From: Paracoccaceae bacterium
GTDB lineage: Bacteria; Pseudomonadota; Alphaproteobacteria; Rhodobacterales; Rhodobacteraceae
Assembly: GCA_028285485.1 (NCBI GenBank)
Contig: JANQPC010000030.1
Span: 50,712-114,711 of the forward strand
DNA: 64,000 nt
Direction: 5' to 3'
The position numbers and the translations under genes were made by a program. How positions within the stretch are numbered: the first letter of the stretch is position 1; each line of letters starts with the position of its first letter. Positions 17,815 to 26,484 of the stretch are shown here, in pieces. The notes beneath the pieces were generated by a model that did no database searches, was not told the DNA's origin, and was given only the letters and a program-made list of their open reading frames with translations.

Positions 17815-20165
17815 TCGCGGCGGGCGATGAAATTCGCCATCAGCCGGAAGGCCCCGGGCACCAGATGCTCCATCTGGTGGTGGAGGATCAGCGAGGTGTG
17901 GATGTGCCTGCCGCGCCCCACATCGGCCACAAGCAACGCGCCCGTGAGCGGCGCCTCACCGGGATCGTGCATGGATAGAAGCGGCGTATAGGCGGCATCC
18001 CAGCTTTTGGCAAAGTAGAGCCCGCGCTCTTTCACCCAGCCCTGCCAATCCTCGGGCCCGATCCGGTTGGGCCCCTCCAGGATCGGGTGCTCGGCAAGCT
18101 GGGTCACCGTCGCGGCCTCATCGGTCACCCGCCAGCGCAGCGAGGGCTGGCCGATCTCCAGCCGCCGTGGGGGCGTGGTAACGGGATCCCAGTTATCCCA
18201 GGGCCGGTGGTAGAGCGTGACCAATGTGCCGCCTGCTTCAGCCCAGCGATGCAGCGTGGGCATCGCCGCACTCAGGCCAGGGCGGAAGCGCATCGCGAAG
18301 ATGCCGATCACGATGGCATCGAACCCCTCCAGCGCGCGTTCGTTGCCAAGCGCATCATCGGTAAGCTCGGTCACGTCTGCGCCCATCTCGGCCAGCCAGT
18401 AACCCACGCGATCATTGCCAGCCCCGATATAGCCAACGCGGCTCTCGGGCAGCTTGACCGAAGACACGCATACCCGGGCGCGGGCCGGGAGCGCCAGCGC
18501 GGTGGGCGCAACGTGATCGTAAGAAATCTGCCGCACCGATTGCGCGGGGTGCCCCGCGATGGCGGCCGACAGTTCATATGTTCCGGCGGTCACACCATCG
18601 GGGATCGAGACATGCACACCCTCGTCTGTGCGCGTGCCCGCCCATCCGCCCGGCATCTCCAGATCCACCGCTGCCTGATCCGATAGCGCAAGGTTGAACG
18701 CGCGCCGATCCGTGGCCGTGTTTATCAACACCGCCGCGGGCGTGAGCGCCGCGCGCGCGCGCGGCAAGACAACGGGCTCCGTCTCAAAGGCCAAGGGCAC
18801 TTGGGCCGTCTGCCCGTGGGCCTCAATACTCAGAAGCAGCCTTGGGGCGGGCGGGTTTTGTGGATCGTAGACCCGGCGATAGGGATCATGCGCACGCGCG
18901 TCCTCGCCAATCGAAAGCAGATCCTCTGCCACACGCCATCCCTCCGGCAGATCGAAGGACAGCTCCGCCTGATCTGCCGCGCCGGGATCGAGCTCCACTG
19001 CAAAGGGCGTTGAGGCCCCGGCCTCCAAGAACGCCGCACCCGGTATGCCCCGCGCCTCGACCCCGAGGGCGAGCCGAAGAACGTGGCCAAGTTGCGTGAT
19101 CTTGGCCTTCAGCCTGTGCGCAATCTCATCGGCCACGGCCACCGGGCAGGCATCTCGCGCCGCCCGAAGATGCCCCAGCGCGCGCGCCGCCGCCTGGGCC
19201 ACGGCTGCAAAATCGGGGAAGGCCCGAACGGCCTCGGCAATCGCCGCCTCGGCAGCAAGCAGGTCATCGGCAATCGGGCCGGCACCGGGAAGCGCCGCAA
19301 GATCCCCGACCGTTCGCGGCAGGCCGGACCAGAGCGCGCCATCCGGCCCGTCCACATGGCTTTCAGCCAAGTGCAACGGCCAATCCCGCCCCGGATCGCC
19401 CCCCGGCACCCACCGCCCCATGCCCTGGGTTCGGTGGAAGGCCCGAGATTGCTGGCCGAAACGTTCCCAAGACCAGCCGCTCATGGGCTCTCGGTCCTGG
19501 CCCGAAATCGTTAGCGTGGCAGGCGGCGGCGGCAGATCGTCATCATAAGCTTGCCCTGCGCCGGACCACGCGGGCAGATACATCTTCTTGATCTGCCAGG
19601 GCGGCAGGTTCGAGGGCAGGTGGGGATCGGCGGCAGCCGCCATCACCGCGTGGGCAGCCTCTGTCATGGCGCGATGGTGGCCATGCTGGCCGGGCACATC
19701 CAGAAAGGTGGGGCAGATGATATCGGGCCGCTCCATCCGCGCGATCTCGGCGAAACGCAGGATCGTGCGTTCGCGGCCCCAGCGCGCCAGCGTTTCCTCC
19801 CCGCTCTTGGAAAAGCCAAAATCGGTGATTGTGTCTTCGGGATTCGTCGAATGCCAGTACATCCGCATCCCAAGCACATCGCAGGCCCGCTCCATTTCGC
19901 GCGTTCGAAGCGCGCCCAATGCCGCACCGGTTTCCGTCCCGATATCGTTTTGCCCGCCTTCGCCGCGCGTGGAGCAGGCATAGGAGATATTGATCCCGTC
20001 CCGAAAGGTCAGCGCCGCCAGCAGGCCCGAAACCTCATCATCGGGATGCGCGCCTGTCTGCATGAAGCGGATCACGGAGGTGAGCGGGCGCAGCGCCCAC
20101 CAAAGCGCCATGATCCGCGGTTGCGCGCGGTCCAGCTCGATGCGTTTTTGTTCAGCGGTCGGCAT
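17811..20165 (-). CDS. PIG-L family deacetylase with extra C-terminal domains
   Basis: A 784-residue protein, far longer than the about 250 residues of a bare PIG-L enzyme. The deacetylase domain is N-terminal, with zinc-binding AHPDDE (39-44) and the second motif HGHH (161-164). PIG-L enzymes remove acetyl from N-acetylglucosaminyl groups of glycoconjugates (GPI precursors, mycothiol, bacillithiol, chitobiose). Residues about 340-560 look like beta-sandwich modules, and the last 220 residues (VGYIGAGNDRVGYWLAEMGADV onward) resemble a ThuA/glutamine-amidotransferase-like fold. No signal peptide is visible, so it probably acts on imported substrate. It lies 10 bp downstream of the ROK gene. 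Confidence 0.82.
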   Translation of the reverse strand: MPTAEQKRIELDRAQPRIMALWWALRPLTSVIRFMQTGAHPDDEVSGLLAALTFRDGINISYACSTRGEGGQNDIGTETGAALGALRTREMERACDVLGMRMYWHSTNPEDTITDFGFSKSGEETLARWGRERTILRFAEIARMERPDIICPTFLDVPGQHGHHRAMTEAAHAVMAAAADPHLPSNLPPWQIKKMYLPAWSGAGQAYDDDLPPPPATLTISGQDREPMSGWSWERFGQQSRAFHRTQGMGRWVPGGDPGRDWPLHLAESHVDGPDGALWSGLPRTVGDLAALPGAGPIADDLLAAEAAIAEAVRAFPDFAAVAQAAARALGHLRAARDACPVAVADEIAHRLKAKITQLGHVLRLALGVEARGIPGAAFLEAGASTPFAVELDPGAADQAELSFDLPEGWRVAEDLLSIGEDARAHDPYRRVYDPQNPPAPRLLLSIEAHGQTAQVPLAFETEPVVLPRARAALTPAAVLINTATDRRAFNLALSDQAAVDLEMPGGWAGTRTDEGVHVSIPDGVTAGTYELSAAIAGHPAQSVRQISYDHVAPTALALPARARVCVSSVKLPESRVGYIGAGNDRVGYWLAEMGADVTELTDDALGNERALEGFDAIVIGIFAMRFRPGLSAAMPTLHRWAEAGGTLVTLYHRPWDNWDPVTTPPRRLEIGQPSLRWRVTDEAATVTQLAEHPILEGPNRIGPEDWQGWVKERGLYFAKSWDAAYTPLLSMHDPGEAPLTGALLVADVGRGRHIHTSLILHHQMEHLVPGAFRLMANFIARRE

Positions 20166-20175
20166 CGGGGCCTCC

Positions 20176-21348
20176 TCAGGATGCGGCGGCGATGCGTGGT
20201 GTAAAGGCCCGGTTGATCACCAGCGCTGCGGCGCCAAGGGTTCCCGTCAGCGGGCCCGAATTGCCCCGCAGCAGCCGGGGCGCACGCCGGTTCGGGCGTT
20301 GCGCCACGGATTGCTCCGCAAGAGTCGTATGCGCGATCAGATGATCGAAGATCGCATCCGGCATCGCGCCGCCAAGGATGATCGCTTCCGGGTCAAGCAT
20401 GTTTTCGATGATCGTGATGGCGTTTGAGAGCGGCTCCGCCGCCCGGTCAAGCCACGCCATCAGCCGGGCATCGCGCGCCGCAAAGGCCTTCGCGAGCCCC
20501 TCGCTGCTTTCAATCCGCACCCCGGCCTCTTCAAGATGGCGTTGCACCGAAAGACGGCTGAGAACGCTTTCCAGCGGTACGCTCTGCCCGCCCGCAAGCA
20601 CCGGAACATGGCCGATTTCGCCCGAATTGCCGAAGGCACCCGCAAAAAGCCGCCCGTTTTCCACGATACCAAGGCCAAGGCCGTTGCCGAAATAGAGATA
20701 GGCATAGGTGTTCAGCCCGCGGGCAACGCCCGCCACACGCTCAGCCACAGCCGCAGCATTGGCATCGTTCTCAACAACGACAGGCAGGCCGAGCGCTTCC
20801 GAAAACCACTCTGCGGGCGCCACATCGTGGAAAACCGGCAGGGCCGAACCCGTACTGCTCAGCCCCGTGCGCCCGAAGGGCCCGGGCATCGCGATCCCCA
20901 CCCCCAGCACGCGCTCTTCCGGCACCGATGCCTGTTTCAGGATTGCAGCCGTTGTGCCGCGCACGGCATCTGTCACACCCGCAAGATCATGGGCCCGGAA
21001 CGGTTTGCGGGATGTGGCCACCTGCGCGCCGGTGAGATCGAGCACCGCGGCAAAGATCGCATCCGGGCGGATCTCCACACCCACCGCATAGCCGCCGCAC
21101 GGGTTCAGCCCGTATTGCACCGGCGGCTGCCCCCGCGCGCTTGCCAGGCGCCCGCGTTCCTGGATCAACCCGTCAGAAAGCAGATCGGCGATGATGTTCG
21201 AAACCGCCTGCGTGGAAAGCCCCGTACCCCGCGCCACTTCAGCCCGCCCGATCTGACCGGCCAGGCGCACACGGTCGAGCACCATTTGGCGGTTGTGGCT
21301 TCGCGCACGCTCGGCATTGGCGCCGACGACTTTCTGATTGGGGCTCAT
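20176..21348 (-). CDS. ROK-family transcriptional regulator
   Basis: A 390-residue repressor-type ROK protein. A winged helix occupies about residues 15-75 (GRAEVARGTGLSTQAVSNIIADLLSDGLI), followed by the sugar-kinase-like ROK domain with VVENDANAAAVAE and the GNSGEIGHVPV loop. The cysteine-rich zinc motif usual in ROK proteins (CxCGxxGCLE) is replaced by AGGQSVPLESVLS, so zinc is probably not bound. It is divergent from the ABC importer genes, with a large inverted repeat in between that is a likely operator. It presumably senses a sugar or sugar phosphate and controls both arms of the locus. Confidence 0.88.
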   Translation of the reverse strand: MSPNQKVVGANAERARSHNRQMVLDRVRLAGQIGRAEVARGTGLSTQAVSNIIADLLSDGLIQERGRLASARGQPPVQYGLNPCGGYAVGVEIRPDAIFAAVLDLTGAQVATSRKPFRAHDLAGVTDAVRGTTAAILKQASVPEERVLGVGIAMPGPFGRTGLSSTGSALPVFHDVAPAEWFSEALGLPVVVENDANAAAVAERVAGVARGLNTYAYLYFGNGLGLGIVENGRLFAGAFGNSGEIGHVPVLAGGQSVPLESVLSRLSVQRHLEEAGVRIESSEGLAKAFAARDARLMAWLDRAAEPLSNAITIIENMLDPEAIILGGAMPDAIFDHLIAHTTLAEQSVAQRPNRRAPRLLRGNSGPLTGTLGAAALVINRAFTPRIAAAS

Positions 21349-21354
21349 GGGGCG

Positions 21355-21400
21355 GGATTAACTCAACTTACTTGATAGCTCAATATTGCTGAGTTAATCC
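21355..21400. promoter_or_regulatory. Inverted-repeat operator between ROK gene and sugar ABC operon
   Basis: GGATTAACTCA (21355-21365) is repeated as its exact reverse complement TGAGTTAATCC (21390-21400), an 11-bp dyad with a 24-bp centre. Inside lies a smaller dyad, TTGATAGCTCAA (21372-21383). The segment is AT-rich in a GC-rich neighbourhood and sits 6 bp from the ROK start and 70 bp before the binding-protein gene. This is the expected place for autoregulation and for repression of the importer operon. The assignment to the ROK protein is inference from position. Confidence 0.6.
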
Positions 21401-21469
21401 TTGTTCATTGGCGGCTTGCCCGGCACGGCGACCGGCGGAAAGCTGGCGTGACACACAGGGAGTTACGAT

Positions 21470-22732
21470 ATGAGACTGATGAACCCAAAAGCAATGGCAG
21501 TTGCGGCGGCAACAAGCGCTTCTGCGCTGTTTGCCTCGGCAGCCAATGCCGTTGAGATCGAGTACTGGCAGTATTTCTTCGATGCGCGCGTTACCGCGAT
21601 GGAACAGCTGATCGAAAACTTCGAAGCGGCGAACCCCGACATCACCGTGACGATGACCCACTTCCCCTATGCCGACTACCGGACCAAAGTGGCTGCGGCG
21701 ATCCCGGCGGGCGAAGGGCCGGATGTGGTGCAGCTCTTCTACGGGTGGCTCAACGACTACAAGGCCGCAAGCCTGATCCAGCCGCTGCCTGCCGATGCCT
21801 TCCCGGCCGACACCATCGATGCGGAATTCTTCCCGATGGTCAGCGCCATGCGCGAGGGCGATAACTATTGGGCGCTGCCCACCGCGGTGCGCTCGCTCGC
21901 GCTGTTCTACAATACCCGCATTTTCGAAGAGGCCGGGATCGATGGCCCACCGGAAACGCTGGACGAGATGCTTGAGATCGGCGCGCAGCTGACCGAGCGC
22001 GATGGCGCCGGCAACATCACCACCGCGGGCCTGACGATGGGGATGACAGCGCAGGATCACCACTGGTTCCGCGAAGGTCTCGTGCGCCAGTTCGGCGGCG
22101 AGCCCTATCTCGATGACTATCAAACGGTGAACTACAACACCGAAGCCGGGCTTGAGGCGATGGAGTTCTACGTGGGCCTCGGCGCAGATGACGGCATCGG
22201 CGCAATCGGCTTCATGGATGAACCGCAAGCGGCCTTCAAAGCGGGCCGCGCGGCAATGCATATCGATGGATCGTTCCGGATCGGCTCGCTCAACAACACC
22301 CGCGGGTTGAAGTGGGGCGTGACCGAGCTTCCGGCGACGGCCGATGGGATGCGTTCGAACTACTCCTCTTACTGGGTAAACGCGATCACCACCAAGGCGG
22401 AGGGCGAGAAGTACGACGCCGCGGTGAAGTTCATGCAGTACGTTACCTCCGATGAGGCGATGCAGATCTGGCTCGATACGGTGGGCGAACTTCCCGCCAA
22501 GCCTTCGGTGGGCCTGACGGACGAGAACGCGAACAACCCGGTCTTCGGGCCGTTCATTCGCGGCCTGGAATACGCCAACACCACGAAGTTCGTGAACGAA
22601 AGCGCCCAGCGCCAGATCCTGATCGACCTTGTGGAACGCGTGAAGCTTGAAGGCATGTCGGTGGCCGACTCTCTGGCCATCGCGGCGGAAGCCGAGCAGG
22701 CGCTGCTTGACGAGTTCTACGCCGGGAACTGA
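21470..22732 (+). CDS. Sugar ABC transporter substrate-binding protein
   Basis: A 420-residue extracytoplasmic binding protein of the MalE/UgpB family. The signal peptide runs to about ASAANA (residue 25), followed by VEIEYWQYFFDARVTAMEQLIENFEAANPDI, the typical opening of carbohydrate binding proteins. It is the first gene of a plus-strand operon with two permeases and, further on, an ATPase and catabolic enzymes. The exact sugar is not evident; the neighbouring deacetylase, kinase and SIS protein suggest an amino-sugar derivative. A strong hairpin follows its stop codon. Confidence 0.88.
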   Translation: MRLMNPKAMAVAAATSASALFASAANAVEIEYWQYFFDARVTAMEQLIENFEAANPDITVTMTHFPYADYRTKVAAAIPAGEGPDVVQLFYGWLNDYKAASLIQPLPADAFPADTIDAEFFPMVSAMREGDNYWALPTAVRSLALFYNTRIFEEAGIDGPPETLDEMLEIGAQLTERDGAGNITTAGLTMGMTAQDHHWFREGLVRQFGGEPYLDDYQTVNYNTEAGLEAMEFYVGLGADDGIGAIGFMDEPQAAFKAGRAAMHIDGSFRIGSLNNTRGLKWGVTELPATADGMRSNYSSYWVNAITTKAEGEKYDAAVKFMQYVTSDEAMQIWLDTVGELPAKPSVGLTDENANNPVFGPFIRGLEYANTTKFVNESAQRQILIDLVERVKLEGMSVADSLAIAAEAEQALLDEFYAGN

Positions 22733-22739
22733 TCGAACC

Positions 22740-22761
22740 GGGGCGCGGCACTCCGCGCCCC
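22740..22761 (+). promoter_or_regulatory. Intercistronic hairpin after sugar binding-protein gene
   Basis: GGGGCGCGG and CCGCGCCCC form a perfect 9-bp stem with a 4-nt loop (CACT), starting 8 bases after the binding-protein stop. No run of T follows. Hairpins in this position in binding-protein operons protect the upstream mRNA segment or partly attenuate transcription, giving excess binding protein over permease; that role is inferred. Confidence 0.55.
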
Positions 22762-22794
22762 ACCCCCTTCGTTGAAGGCCAACCGGGCAGGTTG

Positions 22795-23682
22795 ATGTAC
22801 AAAAACCTCACCATCCGACAGAAGCAGATCGTCTGGGCGTGGGCGTTTCTGGCGATCCCGGTTCTGTTCTACGTGGTCATCCGGTTTTATCCGACCGGGA
22901 ACGCCATGGTCATCTCGTTTCAGGATTGGAACCTTCTGGGCGATCGCACCTGGGCGGGTTGGGCCAACTACGAAAAGCTCTGGAACGATCCCGTCTTCTG
23001 GCAGGTCTTCCGCAATACCTTTGTCTACCTCATCCTCGGCACGCCCATCAGCCTCGTGATCTCCTTCGTGGTGGCGTATCACCTCGACAAGACGCGCTTC
23101 ATGCACGGCTTCATCCGGATGCTCTATTTCCTGCCGTTCATGACAAGCGCGGTGGCGATGGCCTGGGTCTGGCGCTGGTTCTACCAGCCCGTACCAATCG
23201 GGCTCTTCAATAACTTCCTCGCCGATTTCGGCATTCCGCAGATCAATTTCCTGCGCTCCACCACCAACGCGCTGCCGGCGATCCTCGCGCCGGCTGTCTG
23301 GGCGGGGCTAGGCTTTCAGATCATCATCTTCATGGCCGGCCTGCGGGCGATCCCGCAAAGCTACTACGAGGCCGCGCGCATCGATGGCGTCTCGAACTGG
23401 ACCGTTCTTTTTGAGATCACGATCCCGCTTCTGCGGCCCACAATCGTCTTCCTCGTCGTCTTCTCCTCCATCGGGTTCCTGAGGATCTTCGATCAGGTCT
23501 TCAACATGACAACGGGGGATCCGGGTGGGCCGCTAAACTCCACCAAACCACTTGTGCTGCAGATCTACCAAAGCGCGTTTACTGATTTCGACATGGGCTA
23601 TGCGGCTGCGCAAACCGTGGTGCTGTTTCTGATCCTGCTCGTCGTTTCGCTGCTGCAACTCTACCTGTTGCGGGATCGCTGA
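22795..23682 (+). CDS. Sugar ABC transporter permease (MalF/UgpA type)
   Basis: A 295-residue permease with six predicted membrane helices and the EAA loop that docks the ATPase (YYEAARIDGVSNWTVLFEITIPLLRP). The ATG at 22795 is chosen over a TTG one codon earlier. Its stop TGA shares one base with the start of the next permease, so the two are coupled. It forms a heterodimeric channel with that protein. Confidence 0.87.
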   Translation: MYKNLTIRQKQIVWAWAFLAIPVLFYVVIRFYPTGNAMVISFQDWNLLGDRTWAGWANYEKLWNDPVFWQVFRNTFVYLILGTPISLVISFVVAYHLDKTRFMHGFIRMLYFLPFMTSAVAMAWVWRWFYQPVPIGLFNNFLADFGIPQINFLRSTTNALPAILAPAVWAGLGFQIIIFMAGLRAIPQSYYEAARIDGVSNWTVLFEITIPLLRPTIVFLVVFSSIGFLRIFDQVFNMTTGDPGGPLNSTKPLVLQIYQSAFTDFDMGYAAAQTVVLFLILLVVSLLQLYLLRDR

Positions 23683-24560
23683 TGGCCACCGCCGAAGATA
23701 TCCGCGCCTCGTCCGATACGCTCTTTGAGGCCAAGGCCGCGCGGCGCAAGGCCAACACCGCACAGTACATCCGCTGGGCGCTTCTTTTCATCGGCGGCAT
23801 CCTGATGGTGATGCCGATCGTCTACATGATCTCGACCTCGCTGAAATGGCCGCATGAGATCTACGATGTCTCGCTGATCCCCAAGGAACCGCATCTAGAG
23901 AACTACACGTTCGTGCTGGAAGACGGGCGGTTTTACGGCTGGTTCCTCAACTCCCTGATCATCGCGGTGATCACCACGATCTCGAACGTGCTGTTTGACA
24001 GCCTCGTGGGCTACACGCTGTGCAAGTTCACTTTCCCGGGGCGCTACATCGTGTTCATCGCGATCCTGTCTACGCTGATGATCCCCACGGAGATGCTGGT
24101 GATCCCCTGGTATCTGATGAGCCAATCCTTCGGCTGGCTCGATACCCATTGGGGCATCATGTTCCCCGGCCTGATGACCGCTTTCGGCACCTTCCTGATG
24201 AAGCAGTTCTTTGAGACCGTGCCGGATGACTTTATCGAAGCCGCGCGGATCGACGGGCTGAATGAATTGCAGATCTGGTGGACAGTGGCGATGCCGCTTG
24301 TCACCCCCGCCCTCGCCGCCCTGGCCATCTTCGTATTTCTGGGCAACTGGACGGCGTTCATCTGGCCGCTGATCGTGACCAACAGTTGGGATATGTACAC
24401 CCTTCCCGTTGGGCTATCGACCTTTGCGGACGAAGCGGATGTGGCGTGGGAACTGGTGATGACAGGGGCTGCGATTTCCACCATCCCCACCCTCATCGTG
24501 TTCCTCATCTTCCAGCGCTACATCATCCGCGGCGTTGTGATGGCGGGGCTGAAGGGGTGA
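23682..24560 (+). CDS. Sugar ABC transporter permease (MalG/UgpE type)
   Basis: A 292-residue permease with six helices and an EAA loop (FIEAARIDGLNELQIWWTVAMPLVTP). The N-terminus has a short cytoplasmic extension of about 35 residues. It is coupled to both neighbours (1-bp overlap upstream, GTGA overlap downstream). It is the partner of the preceding permease; energy is supplied by the ATPase encoded at 26485-27540, three genes further on, which is an unusual distance within the operon. Confidence 0.87.
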   Translation: MATAEDIRASSDTLFEAKAARRKANTAQYIRWALLFIGGILMVMPIVYMISTSLKWPHEIYDVSLIPKEPHLENYTFVLEDGRFYGWFLNSLIIAVITTISNVLFDSLVGYTLCKFTFPGRYIVFIAILSTLMIPTEMLVIPWYLMSQSFGWLDTHWGIMFPGLMTAFGTFLMKQFFETVPDDFIEAARIDGLNELQIWWTVAMPLVTPALAALAIFVFLGNWTAFIWPLIVTNSWDMYTLPVGLSTFADEADVAWELVMTGAAISTIPTLIVFLIFQRYIIRGVVMAGLKG

Positions 24561-25000
24561 GCGCGCTGGTGGAGATATCGGCGCTCGATCACGTTCACCT
24601 TTACGTGGCCGATCCCGAAGCCGCTGCCGCCTGGTATGGGCGCGTGCTGGGGCTTCAGGTTCTGCCATGCTCAGAGCGGCTGCATGGCGGGAAGTACATG
24701 GCCACCCCGCGCGGTCAATACTGTGCCACGATCTTCACCGGCAAGCCGCCTTCGGATGGGGATCATACCACTGCATTCCGCGTGCCCGGGCGCCTGTTCA
24801 TGGCCTTTGGAGATCACCTGCCCCATGCCGATGTGGCAGGGCGCTCAGGCACTCCGCTGCAGGCCCACGAAGCCGCCGATCATGATCTGGCGTTTTCCTA
24901 CTATTTCCAGGATCCCGACGGGAACCACTTGGAACTGACCACATATGATCATGAGCCCGTGCGCCGCTGGCTCAAAACAAAGAAACGGGCGCATGCATGA
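24557..25000 (+). CDS. VOC-family (glyoxalase/bleomycin-resistance fold) protein
   Basis: A 147-residue protein starting at a GTG overlapping the permease stop. It begins LDHVHLYVADPEAAAAWYGRVLGL and ends DPDGNHLELTTYD, the two halves of a vicinal-oxygen-chelate fold with candidate metal ligands at the first His and the last Glu. Family activities include lyases, dioxygenases, epimerases and thiol transferases such as FosB. Membership in an amino-sugar operon suggests an isomerase, epimerase or thiol-transfer role, but nothing in the sequence fixes it. The open frame extends upstream but is shadow sequence. Confidence 0.8.
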   Translation: MSALVEISALDHVHLYVADPEAAAAWYGRVLGLQVLPCSERLHGGKYMATPRGQYCATIFTGKPPSDGDHTTAFRVPGRLFMAFGDHLPHADVAGRSGTPLQAHEAADHDLAFSYYFQDPDGNHLELTTYDHEPVRRWLKTKKRAHA

Positions 25001-26481
25001 CCGATACGTCCGTCTTCCCCGATCCTGTCTATCGCGAAACCGTGCTTGCCCCGCTTTTTGAAGGCGTGAAGGCCAACTATGCGGGCGGGATGGCGGCGAT
25101 CAACCGGGCGCATCTGGTGATGCTGGCGGAAACGGGGATCCTCACAGCCCCCGACGCCCGCGCCCTCGCGCGCGCCTTGCGCGATATCGAAACCGGGATC
25201 GATATCGAGGCGCTCAAATATACGGGTGAGCATGAGGATTACTTCTTCCTCGTCGAAGCCGAGCTGCGCCAACGCCTTGGCGATCTGGGCGGTGCCCTCC
25301 ACACCGCCCGCTCGCGCAACGATATGGATCATACGCTTTTCAAGATGGCGCTCCGGTCGCGCGCCGCGCAGATGATCGATGACATCCACGTGCTGGCCGG
25401 CACGCTGATCGGCAAGGCGCGGGCAGAGGCGGATACGCTGATCGTTGCCTACACGCACGGCCAGCCCGCCCAGCCCACCACCTTCGGGCACTATCTCGGC
25501 GCCATCATCGAGGTGATCCTGCGCGATGCCGCGCGGCTTGAGGCGGCGGCCGAAGGGCTGGAGCATTGCCCCATGGGCGCCGCCGCCATCACCACCTCGG
25601 GCTTCCCGATCGATCGCGCGCGGGTGGCGGAGCTTCTGGGGTTCGAAGCCCCGCTTCTGAACTCCTACGGCTGCATCGCGGCGGTGGACTATGTGACGGC
25701 GCTTTATTCCGCGATGAAACTGGTTTTCGTTCATCTCGGGCGGCTCATTCAGGATCTGCAGTTCTGGTCGGCCTTCGAGGTTGGCCAGATCTACGTGCCC
25801 AACAGCCTTGTGCAGATCAGCTCCATCATGCCGCAAAAGCGCAACCCGGTGCCGATCGAGCATCTCCGGCACCTCGCAAGCGTTACCGCGGGACGGTGCG
25901 ATATGGTGGTGGGCACGATGCACAATACGCCGTTCACAGATATGAATGACAGCGAAGGCGAAGTGCAGCAGGCCGGATATGCCGCGTTTGAGTCTGGCGG
26001 GCGGGTACTAAGGCTTCTGGCGGCGTTCCTCCCGGCTTGCCGGATCAATGTTGATCGCGTGGCGCGCACCACCGATGCCGCCTGCATCACCATAACGGAA
26101 CTCGCCGATACGCTGGTGCGCGAGGAAGGACTGAGCTTCCGCCAGGCGCATGAGATCGCCGCAAGCGTGGCCAAGGCTGTGATCGCCAAAGAGAAGCCCC
26201 TCGGCGCCGGATACGAGGCATTTGCCGCAGCCTTCCAAGCGGCCACGAGCCGCGCGCCCACGCTGGATCAATACCAGTTCCAATCCACCGTCTCTGCCGA
26301 AACCTTCGTGGCGCGGCGCGATCGGCCCGGCGGCCCAGCCCGCGCCGCCCTGCTGCCCGCGCTTGACGCCTACGCGCAAGACCTCACCCAACTCAAAGCC
26401 CTTCAGGCCGCCCGCGCGGCGCGCCATCACACCGCGGCGGATCATCTGAACAGCGCCTTTGAGAGCCTGTTGGAAAGCTAG
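24997..26481 (+). CDS. Argininosuccinate lyase/fumarase-superfamily enzyme
   Basis: A 494-residue lyase coupled to the VOC gene by a 4-bp overlap. It has the family landmarks HTARSRNDMDHT (residues about 106-117), THGQPAQPTTFGHYL, and the catalytic serine loop SSIMPQKRNPVPIEH (about 272-286). These enzymes eliminate fumarate from C-N (or C-O) succinyl or malyl compounds. Sequence details differ from housekeeping ArgH (for example SRNDMDHT in place of the usual SRNDQ...). Being embedded between transporter genes also argues against arginine synthesis. A role in releasing fumarate, or another unsaturated acid, from an imported conjugate is an attractive inference. Confidence 0.8.
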   Translation: MTDTSVFPDPVYRETVLAPLFEGVKANYAGGMAAINRAHLVMLAETGILTAPDARALARALRDIETGIDIEALKYTGEHEDYFFLVEAELRQRLGDLGGALHTARSRNDMDHTLFKMALRSRAAQMIDDIHVLAGTLIGKARAEADTLIVAYTHGQPAQPTTFGHYLGAIIEVILRDAARLEAAAEGLEHCPMGAAAITTSGFPIDRARVAELLGFEAPLLNSYGCIAAVDYVTALYSAMKLVFVHLGRLIQDLQFWSAFEVGQIYVPNSLVQISSIMPQKRNPVPIEHLRHLASVTAGRCDMVVGTMHNTPFTDMNDSEGEVQQAGYAAFESGGRVLRLLAAFLPACRINVDRVARTTDAACITITELADTLVREEGLSFRQAHEIAASVAKAVIAKEKPLGAGYEAFAAAFQAATSRAPTLDQYQFQSTVSAETFVARRDRPGGPARAALLPALDAYAQDLTQLKALQAARAARHHTAADHLNSAFESLLES

Positions 26482-26484
26482 GCG

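Noticed and set aside
24997..26481. Housekeeping argininosuccinate lyase argH.
   Set aside because: Embedded in a sugar uptake operon with no arginine genes and with deviations in the conserved SRND loop; kept as a family-level call.
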